From the NCBI GenBank assembly GCA_016212925.1, contig JACRDF010000020.1, positions 1 through 64,000 on the forward strand: a stretch of DNA of 64,000 bases. Direction: 5' to 3'. The position numbers and the translations under genes were made by a program. The stretch comes from Desulfomonile tiedjei. GTDB lineage: Bacteria > Desulfobacterota > Desulfomonilia > Desulfomonilales > Desulfomonilaceae. Shown here piece by piece: positions 36,001-46,900 of the stretch (position 1 is its first letter; the number at the start of each line of letters is the position of its first letter). The notes under the pieces were generated by a model. That model did not search any database. It saw nothing but the letters and a program-made list of their open reading frames with translations, and was not told the origin of the DNA.

Positions 36001-36309
36001 GGTATGATCGCCCTTGCCGGAATCGTCGTGAGAAACTCCATCATATTGATTGACTTCATTCACATGCGGACAGCCGCGGGCCTGGACCTCAAGCAGGCGA
36101 TAGTAGAGTCCGGCGCGGTGAGGTTCACCCCCATTCTTCTCACGGCAGGAGCTGCTATATTCGGCTCATGGGTCATCACACTGGACCCGGTCTTTTCGGG
36201 GCTCGCGTGGTCTTTTATCTTCGGGATCTTCGCTTCCACCTGCTTCACGCTTGTGGTTGTCCCCATAATTTACTATTTGATTTACAAACGGAAGCATACG
36301 GCTCCTTAA
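33076..36309 (+). CDS. RND-family efflux transporter permease
   Basis: A 1077-residue inner-membrane transporter of the AcrB/HAE type. It has a first membrane helix (VIFIIASLLVGAAALVL), two large periplasmic loops, TM4 with the proton-relay pair in LGLLVDDPIVDVENIHRHF, and a TM-rich C-terminal half (IYILLVQQTQSFVIPLVIMVAIPLTM, GMIGMIALAGIVVRNSIILIDF). ATG 33076 follows GTAGGGGG. No adaptor or TolC gene is adjacent, so it may use partners encoded elsewhere. The adaptor and TolC genes at 53-56 kb are 17 kb away on the other strand. Substrate unknown. Confidence 0.9.
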   Translation: MKLSEKYNLGFTGRIVEAFLVSKLPVIFIIASLLVGAAALVLTPREEEPQIVVPVLDVLINFPGASAQEVENLVTINLERKLWEIDGVEYVYSASRPGSAVVTVRFYVGEDRVASLLKTHSKIMSYVDQVPPGVTGWVVRPVEIDDVPIVTFALYSSIYSDYELRRVADELLHRIQSIPDTGRAYVVGGRKRQVKVLLHPEEMASRQISALEIERALKGANVNFRAGSMDQLNREILVDAGPFIKSVDEVRELLVGVHAGRPVFLRDLAEIVDGPEEPESYTRLTFGPGASRDPETRGLEAAVQGKSYNQVTIAVAKRKGTNAVQVAEGLVKRVAELKKAVVPSDVNFLVTRDYGKTADEKVNELVKHLGIAIISIIALLTVMLGWREAMIVALAVPMTLAVTLMANLLVGYTINRVTLFALILSLGLLVDDPIVDVENIHRHFRMKTHPPLDATLLAVDEVRPPTILATLAVIASFIPLFFITGMMGPYMRPMALNVPIAMLMSLVIAFTVTPWTTYHALKRTYDVDEKPYDFKSGPIYRAYQRIIVPFLDSPRKSYFFLAGVVVALFASVLLVVVKLVPVKMLPFDNKNEFLVLVDMPEGTTLEGTAKVVADLESYLATVNEVRDVESFVGIASPIDFNGMVRQYYLRRGSNYADIRLNLLDKHERKYQSHAIVLRIRPDIQRIGAMNGANVKIVEVPPGPPVFSTLVAEIYGPPGASYGELIAQSQGIRKIMESTTMVVDVDDSVQAPQMQYNFVVDRTKAGLHGITEEEIAKSAAIFLGGESPSAVHDDSERKPLEINLRLPRSLRSRVEDMGPIRVKSADGSMIPFNELGALQETLVDQTIYRKNMERVVFVTGEMAGRSPVEAIFDLQTALETTPLKEGFKVNLAGEGEWKITLEVFRDLGLAFAGALILIYILLVQQTQSFVIPLVIMVAIPLTMIGILPGFAFLNATLAQMVGRYPDSIFFTATGMIGMIALAGIVVRNSIILIDFIHMRTAAGLDLKQAIVESGAVRFTPILLTAGAAIFGSWVITLDPVFSGLAWSFIFGIFASTCFTLVVVPIIYYLIYKRKHTAP

Positions 36310-36481
36310 ATTTTTTCCTTCTGTTTAGGATTGCAGAAAATCGAGTCAATGGTTAGTCTGTATGTAGCGACAAACCATGCGTCCGCCTGCGCACATGCTA
36401 TAAACCGGTTAACATCGAATTTGAGGACCTCCGTGCCGGCCGGTTCCTGACGCGGCTTGCCAATTAGAAAGGGGAAAACGT

Positions 36482-37000
36482 ATGATAAGCGACAAAATTC
36501 AGCAGGCCTTTAACGAGCAGATCAACAGGGAATTGTATTCCGCATACCTCTATTTGTCCATGGCGGCCTATTTCGAGTCGATCAACCTCAAGGGCTTCGC
36601 CAACTGGATGAAATGCCAGGTCCAAGAAGAGATGCTTCATGCCATGAAGTTCTATAACTTCGTCAACGAACGCAATGGCACTGTAGTGCTGGCCGCTTTG
36701 GAGGCCCCGCCGACCCGTTGGGATTCGCCTATTGTTGCGTTCGAAGACGCCAATTCCCATGAACGGAAAGTCACGAGTATGATAAATAATTTGGTGGATC
36801 TTGCCATTGAGGAGAGAGATCATGCTTCCAACGCTTTCCTGCAATGGTTCGTCACCGAGCAGGTCGAGGAAGAAGCGTCCACCGAAGAAGTGGTCCATAA
36901 ATTAAAACTTGCAGGCCATGACGGCAGCGGGCTCTTCATGATAGATCAGGAATTGGCTGCCAGGGTATTCACAATGCCGGCCGCTCCGAGTGGCGAGTAA
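36482..37000 (+). CDS. ftnA: Bacterial non-heme ferritin
   Basis: A 172-residue four-helix iron-storage protein. The helices carry the ferroxidase pattern: INRELYSAYLYLSMAAYF, EEMLHAMKFYNFV and ERDHASNAFLQWFVTEQVEEE. Length and motifs are typical of FtnA. ATG 36482 is preceded by GAAAGGGG. The rubrerythrin-like gene starts 61 bases downstream in the same direction. Confidence 0.9.
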   Translation: MISDKIQQAFNEQINRELYSAYLYLSMAAYFESINLKGFANWMKCQVQEEMLHAMKFYNFVNERNGTVVLAALEAPPTRWDSPIVAFEDANSHERKVTSMINNLVDLAIEERDHASNAFLQWFVTEQVEEEASTEEVVHKLKLAGHDGSGLFMIDQELAARVFTMPAAPSGE

Positions 37001-37061
37001 ATCAAAGACAGGGGCCGCTGACGCTGCGTCGGGCAGCCCGAATTGACTACAGGAGGATAAG

Positions 37062-37595
37062 ATGGCAGGGAAATTGGAAAAATCTATGGCAATGTTGGCT
37101 ACTGCACTTGAAAAGGAACAGAGAGGTCGCGACTTCTATCGAGACGCAGTCTCGAAGTGCTCCAACCAGCTCGGCAAGGACATCTTCAAAACCCTTATGG
37201 AAGAAGAAGGAATCCACATAAAACGGGTGAAGATGATCTATGACTCGCTTCACAGCGGCAAGGCGTGGTCCGCAGAATGGAAATCCCTTCAGGGAACCAA
37301 CGAGAAGCTGCAGGAGCTTTTCCGAGAGCGAATGGTGAAACTGGGGCCAAAAGTTAAAACCGAAAGCGGCGATGTGGAAGCGCTGGATGTCGGCCTGGCC
37401 ATGGAGCAGGGAGCCATAGATTTCTATGGAGAAGAGCTGGAAAGGGCCACTGATCCCATCGAGCGGGACTTCATCTCGTGCATGATCGCCGAGGAGCATA
37501 TACACTACGAATCCCTTGCCGACATGAAATTCTATCTGACGAATCCCGAATCTTGGTTTGTCGAACACGAGCATCACGTGCTGGACGGGGCCTGA
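37062..37595 (+). CDS. Rubrerythrin/ferritin-like diiron protein
   Basis: A 177-residue protein with two paired-helix repeats of diiron type (LEKEQRGRDFYRDAVSK, EEEGIHIKRVK, MEQGAIDFYGEELERA, AEEHIHYESLADMKFYL). There is no C-terminal rubredoxin domain (no CxxCG), so it is a rubredoxin-less member. Its likely role is peroxide reduction or iron handling. CAGGAGG precedes ATG 37062, and it probably shares a transcript with the ferritin upstream. Confidence 0.85.
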   Translation: MAGKLEKSMAMLATALEKEQRGRDFYRDAVSKCSNQLGKDIFKTLMEEEGIHIKRVKMIYDSLHSGKAWSAEWKSLQGTNEKLQELFRERMVKLGPKVKTESGDVEALDVGLAMEQGAIDFYGEELERATDPIERDFISCMIAEEHIHYESLADMKFYLTNPESWFVEHEHHVLDGA

Positions 37596-37722
37596 TTCGC
37601 TGCAATGAAGAGCCCTGTGCAAGCCCGAACCGGATTATTTCGTTCCGGTTTGTCCGCAGACCTTTTTTCCCAAATAAGTCTGCGGCCCTACCCTTTCGAG
37701 AACTTGCGATATGGAGGACCTT

Positions 37723-39381
37723 TTGAGAAGTGACATTTTGAAAACAGGCCTGGTTCGAGCGCCTTCCCGAGCGCTTCTGAAAGCCATGGGCCTCACCGAC
37801 GAAGAGATGGCCCGCCCCCTCATCGGGATAGCAAATTCCGCCAATGAACTGGTGCCGGGGCATATTCATCTGGATCTCATTGTGGGCGCTGTGAAGGCGG
37901 GAATCAGAATGGCCGGAGGAACCCCTCTGGAATTCTCGACCATCGGGGTTTGCGACGGACTCGCTATGGGACACATGGGGATGAAATACTCTCTTGCCAG
38001 CCGAGAGCTTATTGCAGACTCCGTTGAGATAATGTCCGTGGCCCATCCTTTTGACGGCCTGGTGTTGGTCCCGAACTGCGATAAAGTAGTCCCCGGAATG
38101 CTCATGGCCGCTCTGAGGCTCAACATACCCGCGGTTGTCGTCAGTGGCGGGCCGATGCTTGCGGGCAGGTTCAAGGGCAAGAAAGCCGACGTGATCACCG
38201 TTTTCGAGGCTGTGGGAAGAGTGAAAGCCGAGGACATGACCCTGGAAGAGTTGGCCGAATTGGAAGAAAAGGCCTGCCCCGGTTGCGGGTCATGCGCTGG
38301 TATGTTCACGGCTAATTCCATGAACTGTCTTACTGAGGCGCTTGGACTCGGCCTGCCCGGTAATGGGACCATTCCCGCGGTGGATGCGGCTCGAATCCGG
38401 CTCGCCAAGCAAGCGGGCATGAAGGTCATGGAGCTTGTGGAACGGGACATCAAGCCGAGGCAAATAGCTACCCCGGAAGCTTTCCGAAACGCCATAGCCG
38501 TGGACATGGCACTTGGATGTTCCACCAACACGGTCCTGCACGTTCCGGCCATAGCCCGTGAGGCAGCCATAGCGATCGATCTGGAACTGTTCGACGAAAT
38601 CAGCAGACGCACTCCTCATATTTGCTCGCTTTCCCCAGGTGGGCCTCATCATCTGGAGGACCTTAACGCGGCAGGAGGGGTCCACGCGGTACTGAAGGAA
38701 CTCGTCACCGGAGGTCTCGCCAACCCGGATGTAATGACCGTCACCGGCAAAAAACTTGGCGAAAACATCAAAAGTGCGGCCGTGCATGACACCGAGGTAA
38801 TCCGGCCTCTGGACAATCCTCACAGCCCATTCGGCGGAATAGCCATTATGCGAGGGAACCTGGCGCCGGACGGAGCGGTGGTAAAGCAGTCCGCAGTGGC
38901 GCCCGCCATGCTCAAGAATACAGGCAGAGCGAGGGTGTTTGATTCGGAAGAGAAGGCCGTCGAGACCATACTAGGGGGAGGCATTCAGCAGGGAGACATA
39001 GTTGTCATTAGGTATGAAGGGCCGCGCGGTGGGCCCGGAATGCGAGAAATGCTGAATCCTACTTCAGCGCTGGCGGGCATGGGTCTCGACCGATCAGTTG
39101 CTCTTATAACTGACGGCCGATTCAGTGGAGGCACTCGAGGCGCCGCGATAGGGCACGTTTCGCCTGAAGCAGCTCACGGCGGCACAATTGCCCTGGTTCA
39201 AGACGGCGACGAGATTACCATAGACATTCCGGCAAAAACTATTAACCTGAACGTATCCGAAGAAGAGCTTGCCACGCGGCGCTCCAAGTGGAAGCCCCCG
39301 GCGCCCTCGATAACCCACGGCTACCTGGCTCGGTATGCGACCCAGGTCAGTTCCGCGGCCCAAGGGGCGGTGCTGAGGTGA
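37723..39381 (+). CDS. ilvD: Dihydroxy-acid dehydratase
   Basis: IlvD dehydrates dihydroxy acids in valine, leucine and isoleucine synthesis. The 552-residue protein has the family start (M)[20 protein letters not shown], Cys-containing cluster motifs [11 protein letters not shown] and [17 protein letters not shown], and [19 protein letters not shown]. The start is the TTG at 37723: GGAGG lies 5 bases upstream and the residue order then matches relatives. An ATG at 37711 would place the ribosome site inside the gene. No other ilv/leu genes are adjacent. Confidence 0.93.
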   Translation: MRSDILKTGLVRAPSRALLKAMGLTDEEMARPLIGIANSANELVPGHIHLDLIVGAVKAGIRMAGGTPLEFSTIGVCDGLAMGHMGMKYSLASRELIADSVEIMSVAHPFDGLVLVPNCDKVVPGMLMAALRLNIPAVVVSGGPMLAGRFKGKKADVITVFEAVGRVKAEDMTLEELAELEEKACPGCGSCAGMFTANSMNCLTEALGLGLPGNGTIPAVDAARIRLAKQAGMKVMELVERDIKPRQIATPEAFRNAIAVDMALGCSTNTVLHVPAIAREAAIAIDLELFDEISRRTPHICSLSPGGPHHLEDLNAAGGVHAVLKELVTGGLANPDVMTVTGKKLGENIKSAAVHDTEVIRPLDNPHSPFGGIAIMRGNLAPDGAVVKQSAVAPAMLKNTGRARVFDSEEKAVETILGGGIQQGDIVVIRYEGPRGGPGMREMLNPTSALAGMGLDRSVALITDGRFSGGTRGAAIGHVSPEAAHGGTIALVQDGDEITIDIPAKTINLNVSEEELATRRSKWKPPAPSITHGYLARYATQVSSAAQGAVLR

Positions 39382-39436
39382 GCTGACACGAGCTGTGCTT
39401 GCACCAGAGGCCCGACGCCCATTTAGGATCTTTTTG

Positions 39437-39766
39437 ATGATTGCCCAAAGTACCATAGAAGAAGCCGTTCGTAGATTGGTACAAACAGCGGAACCGATAC
39501 TGATAATTCTGTTCGGATCTCATGCAACTGGACAGGCTACAGAAGAGAGTGACATTGATTTGTTGGTGGTCGAAGACGAAGTCAACAATAAAATTCAGGA
39601 AATGGTTCGGCTCCGAGGCGTGCTGAGAGGACTAAATATATCTGTGGATTTGCTTGTCGTCTCTAAGCAGGAAGTCGAGGATTGGGGGCATCTGCCAGGC
39701 AGCGTGCTCTATTGGGCGTTGAAAGAAGGCACGGTTCTGCATGAAGCAACCGATAGACTTGGCTAG
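39437..39766 (+). CDS. MNT-type nucleotidyltransferase (antitoxin candidate)
   Basis: A 109-residue protein of the minimal nucleotidyltransferase family: ILFGSHATGQATEESDIDLLVV contains the GSxxxG and SDIDL signature that binds metal and nucleotide. It overlaps the HEPN gene by 26 bases, the standard MNT-HEPN toxin-antitoxin layout in which the MNT protein AMPylates the HEPN toxin. GGATC precedes ATG 39437; a longer in-frame start at 39395 is not needed. Confidence 0.83.
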   Translation: MIAQSTIEEAVRRLVQTAEPILIILFGSHATGQATEESDIDLLVVEDEVNNKIQEMVRLRGVLRGLNISVDLLVVSKQEVEDWGHLPGSVLYWALKEGTVLHEATDRLG

Positions 39767-40133
39767 AAAATTCATGAGCCTTGCATATAGGGATCTCGAG
39801 GTTTTTCTGCTTCTAACCAGGGTTGAATCTATCTCCGATGAGTCTGTGGGGTTCCATGCTCAACAAGTGGTGGAGAAGTGCTTGAAGGCTGTTCTGGCGT
39901 ACCACAGAGTTGAAGTACGGAAAACGCATGACCTGGGGAAACTGATAGATGTGCTCGGAAAAAATGGTCTGCCTAATCCACCCGATCTGGACATTCTTGA
40001 GACCTTAACTCCATATGCGGTCTTGTTCCGCTATGACTTTCTGGAATCCTGCGAGCTGGATAGAGCCAGCATCGGGGCACACCTCGAACGAGTCATAGCC
40101 TGGGCAGAGAGCCAATTAGGGGGTCCCCAGTAG
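39741..40133 (+). CDS. HEPN-domain protein (toxin candidate)
   Basis: A 130-residue helical HEPN protein. Features are SLAYRDLEVFLLL, FHAQQVVEKCLKAVLAYH, and RKTHDLGKLIDVLG, with the Arg...His motif that forms the RNase centre in HEPN toxins (Rx4-6H; here Arg56/Arg60 and His63). It starts inside the MNT gene. Many such pairs are type VII toxin-antitoxin systems, though some do not restrict growth. Confidence 0.83.
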   Translation: MKQPIDLARKFMSLAYRDLEVFLLLTRVESISDESVGFHAQQVVEKCLKAVLAYHRVEVRKTHDLGKLIDVLGKNGLPNPPDLDILETLTPYAVLFRYDFLESCELDRASIGAHLERVIAWAESQLGGPQ

Positions 40134-40193
40134 CATTTCACGCCGGAAGGGTGGGTTGTTATCTCCCATATACTTGGGCTGCGTGGCATTGCC

Positions 40194-40667
40194 ATGAAAA
40201 GAAGCCGTAAACTGGAAGAACAATTCATGGCGGTGGCCTTGCAGCTGGCCCAGAGGGCTGGTGAAAAGGGCGAAACACCTGTCGGAGCGGTGGTCGTTCA
40301 TGGCGGCGAAATCATAGGCCGCGGGTACAATAGAGTCGAGGCGGAGCAGGACCCGACCGCACACGCGGAGATCATCGCGCTGCGGGAGGCCGCGCAAACT
40401 CTGGGTGACTGGAGATTGCTCCATACGACCCTTTATGTTACATTGGAGCCGTGTATAATGTGCGCAGCCGCCCTGCTTCACGCGCGTGTGCCGCGTCTGG
40501 TTTTCGGAGCAAGGGACAATCGTTGGGGAGGAGTGGGCAGTTTGTTCGACTTTTCCCATGACCCCAGGATCAACCACGAAATCGAAGTGGTCTCAGGAGT
40601 CATGGAAAAGGAGTCTGCGGAACTCCTGCAACGGTTCTTCAGGGGGTTGCGACAGAACAGCCGCTGA
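40194..40667 (+). CDS. tadA: tRNA adenosine(34) deaminase
   Basis: TadA converts the wobble A34 of tRNA-Arg to inosine. The 157-residue protein has the zinc/catalytic motifs HAE (residues 57-59) and PCIMC (Cys87 and Cys90), and the family ending FGARDNRWGGVGSLFDF. No strong ribosome site is seen at ATG 40194. It lies just after the HEPN gene and 74 bases before tRNA-Ser. Confidence 0.93.
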   Translation: MKRSRKLEEQFMAVALQLAQRAGEKGETPVGAVVVHGGEIIGRGYNRVEAEQDPTAHAEIIALREAAQTLGDWRLLHTTLYVTLEPCIMCAAALLHARVPRLVFGARDNRWGGVGSLFDFSHDPRINHEIEVVSGVMEKESAELLQRFFRGLRQNSR

Positions 40668-40741
40668 TGCCGATGAACTGCGGAGGGTTGGCGTTCTGTA
40701 GGATGGCACCGGGGAGCATCCAGCGCGAACTCACCGCCGGC

Positions 40742-40831
<90 letters not shown>

Positions 40832-40935
40832 ACCCTTCCTAAAAACAACACATTACAAAAAAACACTCTGCACAAAGTTTTCCGGAGGATGGCCGGGGCG
40901 GCTGGCTGTTGCCTCCAGAACGAGAAAACGCCCCG

Positions 40936-40961
40936 TTCCCCCTGCGAGTTTGCAGGGGGAA
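40936..40961 (-). terminator. Candidate terminator of the giant gene
   Basis: TTCCCCCTGC pairs perfectly with GCAGGGGGAA around GAGTTT, about 35 bases after the giant gene's stop codon on the minus strand. Only a short T-run (TTTT) follows later, so it may be a weak terminator. Confidence 0.45.
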
Positions 40962-40993
40962 GAGGCGAATCCGCTCTAAGTGGAATCTATGGA

Positions 40994-43900
40994 CTAGACT
41001 ACTACGCCCAATCCCGTGGTAGGCACCCAAGCTGTGCCGTTGTAGTACTCCCAGGAGCCCGTAGAAGCTATATGCCGCCACCCGACAACGTAGGTATGGG
41101 TGTGAATCGTGTCTCCGTTGCTATAGTTGAAAACGTCCCAACCGGCATCAGGGCCGTACCCGTGGAACCATACGTTCATCGGCTCAACATTGAACCCCGC
41201 GGTCGGGTTCCACGCGCTCCCGTCAAAATAAGACCAGGCTCCGGCAACTGTCTGCTGCCACATGGTGGCTCCCGGAGCCGTGTGATCCAGTGAGATTTGA
41301 GTCACTCCGTCGCCGATGAAAACTTCGTACCCGTTGTAGACCCCTCCGGGAACAGTGTCGAGGAACCACGTGGCATACGGACCGTTACCGTCCGCGTACG
41401 GGGCGTTGCCCAGGGCGTCGGTGCCCACCCAGGCAACCGTGTTGTAGAATTCCCAGGCGCCCGTAGAAGCTATATGCCGCCACCCGACAACGTAGGTATG
41501 GGTGTGAATCGTGTCTCCGTTGCTATAGTTGAAAACATCCCAACCGGCATCAGGGCCGAAGCCCTGGAACCATACATCGTACGGCTCTACCGAAATGTTG
41601 ACCACACCAGGGGCGCTGCTTTGGGCTCCGCCTGAACCGGTATTGCCCTGATCGTTGACGGTTACCGTTACCTCGGCCAGTCCGACGTAACCCGCATTAC
41701 CATTGAAGGTCATCCCGTCAAGGGCCGCATTGATGTCCGTGAGCGTCCCGGTAAAGGTCATTGTCGCGTCCGCGGTTCCGTCACCTACACCACCCGGAGA
41801 ATTGAAATCCAGATTTGCAGTTCCATTCAATGTCAGGGTCCCATTAGTTGCGGTCAGAGTTACTTGAAGTAGGCCGGTTCCCGCGTCAGGGTCCCCGACT
41901 GAGATCAGGTTGCCGTTTGCCAAATTGAAGATCACAGCGCCGTTGGCATCGGTCTGCTGCACGATATTGCTCAGAGTTATGACAGGCGGGTCGTTGACTG
42001 CGCCAGCACTAACTGTAATCGCCACAGGATCGCTGTCCGTCTGTATTCCACCGCTTCCTGTGGCTCCCTGATCACTGGTCGAAACAGTCAGCGTGTCCGC
42101 TCCCACATAGTCCAGCCCGGACAGATACTGCAGACCCGTTGCATTAGCCAGAGTCGCGTTGATCTCGGCCAATGTGCCTGTCAGCACAACGCTTGCCGAG
42201 TTGTTGCCCGAAATCCCTGCGGCCCCTAAGCCGCCACCTACGGCATCACTCACCTGCAATGTGCCGTTGGTAACACTCAGCGTCACTTGCACCGCGCTCG
42301 GGTCTGCATCCACGTCAGCAATCGAGATGCCCGTGATCGGACTCAACACATTGGTATTTGCCAGAGCCGATACAGGCACCGTATTCACCGGGGCATCATT
42401 CACTGCATTCACGGTTATCGCCACCGGATCGGTGTCAGTCGTCAGCGGGCCAGGGGTGCCTGAGGCCCCCAGATCATCGGATACCACAGTTAAGGTGTCC
42501 GGACCGTTGTAGTCCAATGCTGACTGGTACTGGAGACCTGTTGCATTAAGCAGAGTCGCGTTGATCTCCGCCAATGTGCCATTCAGCACAACACTGTTAG
42601 TGCCGTTGTTTGCAACCAGCAGACCAGGAGCCACGGCTCCGTTGACATGCAATGTGCCGTTGGTAACACTCAGCGTCACCTGCACAGGGCTAGTACCCGC
42701 ATCCACATCGGAAATCGAGATGCCGCTAATCGGAGTCAGCACGTCCTCATCTACCGCAACAGATACCGGAACCGTGTTCACCGGAGCGTCATTGACCGCT
42801 ATTACGGGAACGTCCACGGGCGGCGCAGTCACGATGGGATTGATGTTGTCCGTCACCGTAACGTTAAAGGTCGCTGTGCCGTTGAAATCAGTAATCAGGG
42901 TTCCTTGCAGGGTCAACAGCGTAGCCTGCACGTCAGACATGGAGCCGCTGATGTCCAGCACAGTGCCGCCGCCCACCGGCGTCACCGATGCCAGGCCGAA
43001 AGGCGTGGCATTCAGCCCGCTCCATCCAGCCGAAACAGTCAGATGCACTGTCAGAGGATCACTATTTGGATCGGTCACGCTGACACACGAACCGAGACTC
43101 ACCGGGCCGACATGGTCTTCATAGACCGTGTACGCAACCTGTCCGGTAGTAATCTGCGGTGCAGCAGAGGTCGGCCCGTCAAACGTGATTGTCAAGGTGT
43201 CCGTATCCGATAGACCGCTGAGGTCCGTAGTGGTTATCAAGACGGTCGCCGGACCCGAGAACCCGGCCGCAACATGGGCTTTGAGGCCGTTGAGGTTAGC
43301 GAACAACGAGTTCAGATACCCCTCGGTACCGGCGAAGACATACTGGGGAGCCAACGTCGTTCCGTTCCCCCAACTGAGCCCGGTCACGCCGGTGCCCGCT
43401 TGGATATCCACGAACAGAGTGTCGTTCAAATCACCATCGTGCACTTGGATCCCTGGAATAACATCAGGCGAGGTGCTGGCAATCAAGGGAATCGTGGGGC
43501 TGGCGTTTGCCGGAACGTTGACCGGTGTGATCGCATTCACCGGGGCATCCGCCACAGGAGTTACCGTTATAGCCACCGGATCGATATCCATCAGCGTGCC
43601 GCCACTTCCGGTAGCTCCCAGGTCACTGGTGGATACCGTCAGGGTATCCGGCCCGTTGTAGTTTAAGATAGACTGATACTGGAGACCTGCTACAGCCCCC
43701 AGAGTCGCGTTAACCTCCGCCAGTGTGCCTGTCAGCACAACGCTGCCCGTGCCGTTGTTTGCAATCTGCAAAGCTGGGGCCACGGCTCCATTAACCTGCA
43801 ATGTCCCGTTAGACACGCTCAGGGTTACCTGCACCGCGTTCGGGTCCGCATCCACATCGGAAATCTGGATGCCGGCGATCGGAGTTAGCGCATCCTCAGC

Positions 43901-46900
43901 CACCGACACCGGTAAGGGAACCGTATTTACCGGCGCATCGTTAACTGCTGTGACGCTTATGTTGGCCGTTGCCAGGGCGCTCGTTGCACCGCCATCGTCC
44001 GTTACGGTGAACCCGAAGGATGTGAGGCCGTTCCAGTCCTGATCCGGCCGGAAGGTCAAGCCGGCGGTGAGGTCTGACCAGGGCACGTCACCGGGTGCTG
44101 TCAGCGCCACTCCATTGTCGAAAAGTGTGCCATTAAGCGGCAAATCCGCGACGTGAACTGAAACGGGATTGTTCGCGGTCGATCCGCCTACCACCTGATC
44201 TTTGGCGTCATTGAACGTCCAGCCCGACACGACAAGGGAGTTGTCCTCCGCAATGGTGAGGGCCAGGTCACTGGTTACCGGCCCATCATTCACCGCGGAG
44301 ACATTGATGGTGATAAGCCCATTGGCAGGCCCGGTGCCATGCGCGTCGTGCACGTGGGTGGAGACGTTGACCGTCCCGTTCCAGTCCGCGTTCGGCGTGA
44401 ATGCGAGGTTCTGCAGGGCAAGGTTAACGTCTCCCACCGCGCCGCTCATCGACCAGATGCCTGTTGCGGGATTGTACGTGCCGCCGGTGGATGAGAGAGC
44501 CCCCGCTGTTAGATTGTTGAGGGTTAGCGTGGCCGTTATGGTGTCACCTATGTCACCATCGGTAATAAAGATATCCTGGAGGTTCAAAGCCCCGGAATCC
44601 TCATTGATCGTGTGACTCTGGTTCATGGCAGCGTTGACGGTTGGAATGGCGTTGGTAGCAGCGCCTTGAACTTTCCAGAGTTCAGTCCCGATCCCGAGTC
44701 CCTGGGCTGTAAAAAACAAGGTCGTGTTTACCGGCGTGAGGTTAGCCGGATTGCTGCCCGTGGCGCCCGGGTAAATCTCCGTCTGACCGGCCGAACCGAT
44801 CCTCACTGTCCCGGCGGTTGTTCCATCGGTCTGCCAAAGCTCATCGCCGGTCGTACCATCTGTGGCCTTGAAGTACGTCAATCCATCAAGATGCATAAAT
44901 GTGTTGGTAGTGAAGACGCTACTGCTGGTCGGATTTATATCTTTCAACAAAGATATGGTATCAGTGGCGGTGTCATAGGTCCAAACCTCTTTCCCAATTG
45001 AAGAAGCACCCTTTGTAGAATCAGCGGAAAAGAACAAAGTTCCGTTGGAATTGTAAAGACTTAATGGCGAGGTGCCAGTAATGGTGGAACCGTCGTTGGG
45101 ATCGACACACGTAATTGTGACACCCTGAATCGTTCCTGCACCATCAACGTAGAAAAGCTTACCGGTGTTGCCGGTAGCCGTGCTTGTAAAGAACAGGGAT
45201 CCATTCACGTTTGTCAAGTTTTGGACGTTTGTAACCCCGCCGGGATTGTCAACAAGGCTTATTGTCGGGGTGGGATCTGTGGGAGTATACTCATAGAGAC
45301 TGATGACATTATTTACGGTAGCAGCGAAATAGAGCGTGCCGTTCACCTCAGTCAAATATGAGGGGCTGCTGCCTACGTAGCTACCTGGTAGTCCATTAAG
45401 GTCTTGAACCATAACTTGATGGCCATTGGCATCTATCTTGTACAGCTCAGCGCCATTTGGTGTGAAGCCAGTCGTCCCGCCTTGAAAGTAGAGGGTCCCA
45501 TTGACGTTAGTGAAATAGGGAGTTGAGGTGTTTCTAATCGTTGCTCCGCTCGGGTCGGTGACCGCGACTGTGCCGGTCGCTGTGCCGTCACTGCGCCACA
45601 GATAGTACATCCCCGCGTCGTAATTTTGGAAGTAGAGGGTGTCGTTAAACGCAGTCAAGTTGACAAGCCACTCGACGCCACTGCCACCAGTGGCGACATC
45701 TTTCACCTGGACGGGCTGGCCCGTGGCATTGTCTATCTTGAAGAGGGCGCCAGCCATGCCTGTAGAACTGTTTCCCAGGAAAAACAAGGTACCGTTAACA
45801 TTAACCATAGGATTCCCGGTACCATAGGGGACAACTCCGTTGCCTGTCCCCGGACTGAGGTCTGCCACCATGCTGGTGACGCCGGTGACAGGATCTGATT
45901 TCCATAATTCAAGGCCGTGAGCCCCGTCTGACGCGGCGAAGTAAAGGGTGCCATTGACATTGGTCAACCACTGCGGGCCGCCGCCGAGATGATTGATGTC
46001 GAGTGATGTGGCAGGATTCGTGCCGTCATAGATCCAAGGCTCAATGCCCGTGTACCCGTCGTTGGCGGTGAAAATCATCTTACCGCCGCCAATATCCGTC
46101 ATGGTTTTCGGATTGCTGCCCAGAGCAGCGTGGGTCGTTGGATTCTCACCTAGGTTGAGGTCCTGAGCCAACGCTATGTTCCCCGCTTCCACCTTGTAAA
46201 GCTCGGAACCTGTGGATACGCTGCTGCCGGTAAAATAGAGTTTTCCACTGATATTTGTGAGATTCGTGAAGGATGTGACCGCATCATTGCCGGTTAAATT
46301 CTGGACTTTTCCTGTGGTTGTGCCGTCACTCTGCCACAGGGTAACACCCGTCCCGTCGTTGGCAGTAAAATAGAGCGTGCTGCCTACCGCTGTCAGGCTT
46401 GCAGGGCTGCTTCCTGAGGTTCCGTTGGCATTAATATTCTGGACCAGTAATTCTGCTCCGCCGGATACCTGGTAGAGTTCCTGGCCCGATGCGGCCGTAG
46501 TCCCGGCAAAAAAGAGGGTTCCGTTTACGTTGGTGAGGTTCGCGAAGGCCGTGATGCTGAGATTATTGGGAATTTCCGTATCCGTCGTGCCGTTAATCTG
46601 GTGGACGGCCAGTCCGCCACCATCGTTCGCGACCAAGTACAGCATGCTGCCTACCGCGGTCAGGCTTGCAGGATTGCTTCCTGCTCCGGCAGCTGTGTTG
46701 ATGTTTGCGGCCAACGCGATATTTCCCGTGCCATCCACCATGTAGACTTCCGCTCCGCCATAGGTCGCACTGGTCCCAACGAAATAAAGCGTGCCATTGA
46801 CATTGGTCAAGCTCCCGATGCCAGACACGTTATATGGATTGTACGCGGTCCCGGTCGCATACTCGACAGTATTGGTGCCATCAGTTTTCCAGAGTGTTTG

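Noticed and set aside
37866..38612. 248-codon minus-strand frame
   Set aside because: It is antisense to ilvD, whose protein motifs are clear.
42159..43661. Several plus-strand frames inside the giant gene
   Set aside because: They are Thr/Ala/Val-rich mirror frames of the cadherin-like repeats and lack ribosome sites.
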